NCBI GenBank assembly: GCA_002081555.1
Contig: MZNV01000929.1
Coordinates: 1-21,165, forward strand
Direction of reading: 5' to 3'
DNA: 21,165 nt
From: Protostelium mycophagum
Lineage: Eukaryota; Evosea; Variosea; Protosteliida; Protosteliaceae
Shown piece after piece: positions 19,248 through 21,165 of the stretch (positions are counted from its first letter, which is position 1; every line of letters begins with the position of its first letter). A model generated the notes under the pieces. It was not told the DNA's origin and did not search any database. It saw nothing but the letters and a program-made list of their open reading frames with translations. Position numbers and translations under genes: made by a program.

Positions 19248-19576
19248 CTTGCGGCAGCAAGCACGATCATATCGAGTTGTAATTTGACAGATTTTGAGAA
19301 ATGTCAATCTCAGTGAGATTTTTCTTGATTTCAGGTCTTGAGCCTCGAATTGTAACACTTGTCACAATTTTTTCCAAGAACTGAACTTCTCCAGGAATTT
19401 GTTTTTTGGAGGTGCAACAAAGTTTTAGTCTGCCCACTTTTCACAGAGAGCTTTGGCAGCCGAACGTTCACGTAAATTGAATAGTCTTCGGGATTAGATT
19501 TTTTAGCTTATTATTATTGCCAAGATCTCACTCAGGTAACCAATACTGTCGAATTAAACGTCGACCACTTTTAAAG

Positions 19577-20726
19577 ATGTTGGTTGGAAAGGCTTCCAGC
19601 ACTCGACTGGATGTGGTGGCTGTCATTTCTGACGCCGTTAGAAAGGTCAATGTTCTTGGAGAACTCGCGAAGGAAGGATGGTCGGTTTTGGTCAACCAAG
19701 ATAACAAATCTGGTGAGTTTTGTAGGCCTCTGTTGACCTCTTGGCCTCTCACAGTGCCCGGGGGAAGGGCCCAAAATCCACCTTGTAAAATATAATTACT
19801 CAGACTAGCAGATGGGTACAACATTTTTAAAAATTACCTTGTGGCCCACAAACAAAATGATGATTCCAGGAAAAAGTTACTACAGCTTGCGACAATGTGG
19901 GGGTCGCTGATTGTACACAAGATTGATGGTGACAATAATCAGATCATATTCTTCCAGACTTATGGCCATTCATACTGTCGACGAAGCTCAGAGTTTGTAT
20001 ATCACCTGTAGAGAGTATCTTCAATCAGAGACCAAAGCGCTTCTTTTCGCCAAGAATTACATTCTTAGCGGACCTTTCCTTCCAGATATATCCACAAAAG
20101 CCAACTTTCTGTTGGCATTCAACCAGCGGGACCAGAACACGTTGGTTCCCTGCATATTAAAGATTCCGGCCGACCCCAAGATAGCTGCGCTTCGTGCCGA
20201 AACTACATCGCTCTGAATGATAACCCTTGAGCTTGAGGATGTTGGGAACTCAACAGTTCCAGAGGCATGAATCTATCTGCTGCACCTTTTGTTTTCAGAT
20301 TTACTCGATTGCTTGATCTTACCAGAGATTGCGTCCTTTATCTTTGCCCAAATATTCTTCTCATAGGCACAATATAGGCATAGCTCATTGTGATATCAAG
20401 CCGGCAAATTTGTTTATCAGTCAAGTTGGTAAGCAATCCCAATTCTGTCTCAATCTGATGACCAAAGGTACAATTGTGATTGGAGATTATGGTGCAGCTG
20501 GAACGCTTGGCAGCCAAGTGATGGAAACCTCCAGAAGTTATGTGGCACAAGAAATCCTGTTCACCGGCACCAGATAAAAACAGTGGGATTACTGCATGCT
20601 TGCCGTCACACTCCTTGAGAAGAAATCCCCTTGGCCCCGTGGAGATTTCACCATGGCGGATCTTCGCCAAAAAGCATTAGAGTGTACCACTCTACGTTCA
20701 TTTATCTTCGAGTGTTAATGGAGTTC
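19577..20726 (+). pseudogene. Decayed protein kinase-like gene
   Basis: Kinase landmarks appear in order but in different frames. A beta3-like VPCILKIPADP with an alphaC-like AALRAE is at about 20139-20196. The catalytic loop HCDIKPANLFI is at about 20386, a DYG in place of DFG (VIGDYGAAG) at about 20488, and a degraded P+1 region SRSYVAQEIL in place of APE. An in-frame TAA at 20575-20577 is followed by alphaF-like QWDYCMLAVTLLEKKSPWP. The N-lobe frame ends in TGA just after the alphaC region. Upstream, an exon-like stretch from 19577 (ATG, LVGKASSTRLDVVAVISD) can be joined in phase across intron 19713-19808 to DGYNIFKNYLVAHKQNDDSR and then loses frame. A 39-nt intron may lie at 20429-20467. 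Several unresolvable frame breaks plus the stop favour a pseudogene; a badly resolved intron-rich gene is the alternative. Confidence 0.6.
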
Positions 20727-20806
20727 AAATAAAACTTATAGTATTGTGCACCTAAAAATCCTTTCAAATCTATTTTTGGAAACTTTCGTACCGACATTCA
20801 AAATCT

Positions 20807-21085
20807 TTACCTAATCGTCTTGGAACCTGTCTCATCATGTGCAGGATGCCTCTTGGTTGTAGTTTCCATGTGTTTGATTGAAAAAGGTATTTCTTTATGA
20901 TCAACAATCGCAACAAGAAGAGTGCCATCCTTAAGAGAAGGCACCATCGCACCGGATGTTAAACCGGAGATCTTGACAACTCGGGGAAGCCGAATTATTT
21001 CGGTGGCCCAATTCATTGGGAGTTTGAAAGCCAAACGAAGACTCAGATTATTCACAACAAAGAACAAGCAGCAAGCCACATTCAC
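20807..21085 (-). CDS. Possible exon of an unrecognised minus-strand gene
   Basis: A 92-codon open frame on the minus strand reads through LRLAFKLPMNWATEII, KISGLTSGAMVPSLKD and GTLLVAIVDHKEIPFSI. At its 3' side a splice donor-like AG|GTAAAG follows near 20814. The upstream part would lie past the window edge or behind an acceptor near 21148 (GTTGTAG on the minus strand). The composition is protein-like but I recognise no family. The plus strand is also partly open here, so coding status is weak. Confidence 0.22.
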   Translation of the reverse strand: MNVACCLFFVVNNLSLRLAFKLPMNWATEIIRLPRVVKISGLTSGAMVPSLKDGTLLVAIVDHKEIPFSIKHMETTTKRHPAHDETGSKTIR

Positions 21086-21165
21086 AACACGATGTCATCA
21101 AAGAGAACCAGCCACCAGAAGGACTGCTCCGACAAATACACGGGGCCCTACAACACCCACGCATC

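Larger units (their letters stand above)
18500..19576. other. Non-coding region with structured elements
   Basis: No gene is recognisable in about 1.1 kb. It contains a 13-nt palindrome GATCGCGGCGATC near 18594, GTGATTC-C-GAATCAC near 18686, two GCGA-tetraloop hairpins at 19022-19123 and a 17-nt direct repeat. A short open frame at 18793-18984 has no protein-like features. The density of hairpins and locally raised GC content make a non-coding RNA gene more plausible than a missed protein gene. Confidence 0.5.

Noticed and set aside
20575-20577. TAA inside kinase similarity as a recoded sense codon
   Set aside because: GDI, NELF-C/D and the augmin-like gene all terminate at TAA, and other frame breaks occur nearby; decay is simpler.
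20950-21050. Plus-strand stretch reading DNSGKPNYFGGP, superficially catalase-like
   Set aside because: The similarity is limited to a few residues and no other catalase motif is present in the window.
1-21165. CRISPR arrays, bacterial operons, insertion sequences
   Set aside because: No regularly spaced repeats or transposase frames; spliceosomal introns throughout show a eukaryotic nuclear sequence.

Overview
The window is nuclear DNA from an intron-dense, gene-compact eukaryote, probably a unicellular one. Five genes are recognisable by protein family. Each is cut into 7 to 19 exons by very short GT-AG introns, mostly 35-100 nt with a second class near 175-285 nt. Spacers between genes are as short as 72, 139 and 230 bp. 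Stops used are TAA (HAUS7-like, NELF-C/D, GDI) and TGA (methyltransferase, VPS10), which fits the standard code. I cannot fix the lineage. A chromomethylase-type DNA methyltransferase together with augmin and NELF subunits argues against yeast-like fungi and does not look like a typical animal or land plant; an amoebozoan or other free-living protist is my guess.

Layout: 115-1093 (+) is the 3' end of an unrecognised membrane protein gene. 1094-2437 is mostly non-coding, with nested palindromes. 2438-3761 (-) is a HAUS7/AUG7-like augmin subunit. Only 72 bp away, 3834-9005 (+) is a cytosine-5 DNA methyltransferase with a BAH domain, and two clear plus one degenerate chromodomain inserted between catalytic motifs I and IV, as in plant chromomethylases. 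9236-12789 (+) is a VPS10/sortilin-type sorting receptor. 12929-16276 (+) is the NELF-C/D (TH1) subunit of the negative elongation factor. 16828-18499 (+) is Rab GDP-dissociation inhibitor. 18500-19576 is non-coding and holds two hairpins with identical GCGA tetraloops. 19577-20726 is a decayed protein-kinase-like sequence, and a possible minus-strand exon lies at 20807-21085.

The genes are not an operon. VPS10 and GDI both act in vesicle traffic. The augmin and methyltransferase genes share a divergent promoter carrying an E2F-like element, which suggests joint cell-cycle control. The strongest non-protein signal is in the introns: a 14-nt 3' end of the form YTGACNCGTTGYAG recurs in several genes, and the 8-mer GTTGTAGA is heavily over-represented on both strands. 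Exon structures were derived by eye from reading frame, splice consensus and family similarity, so individual junctions may be off.
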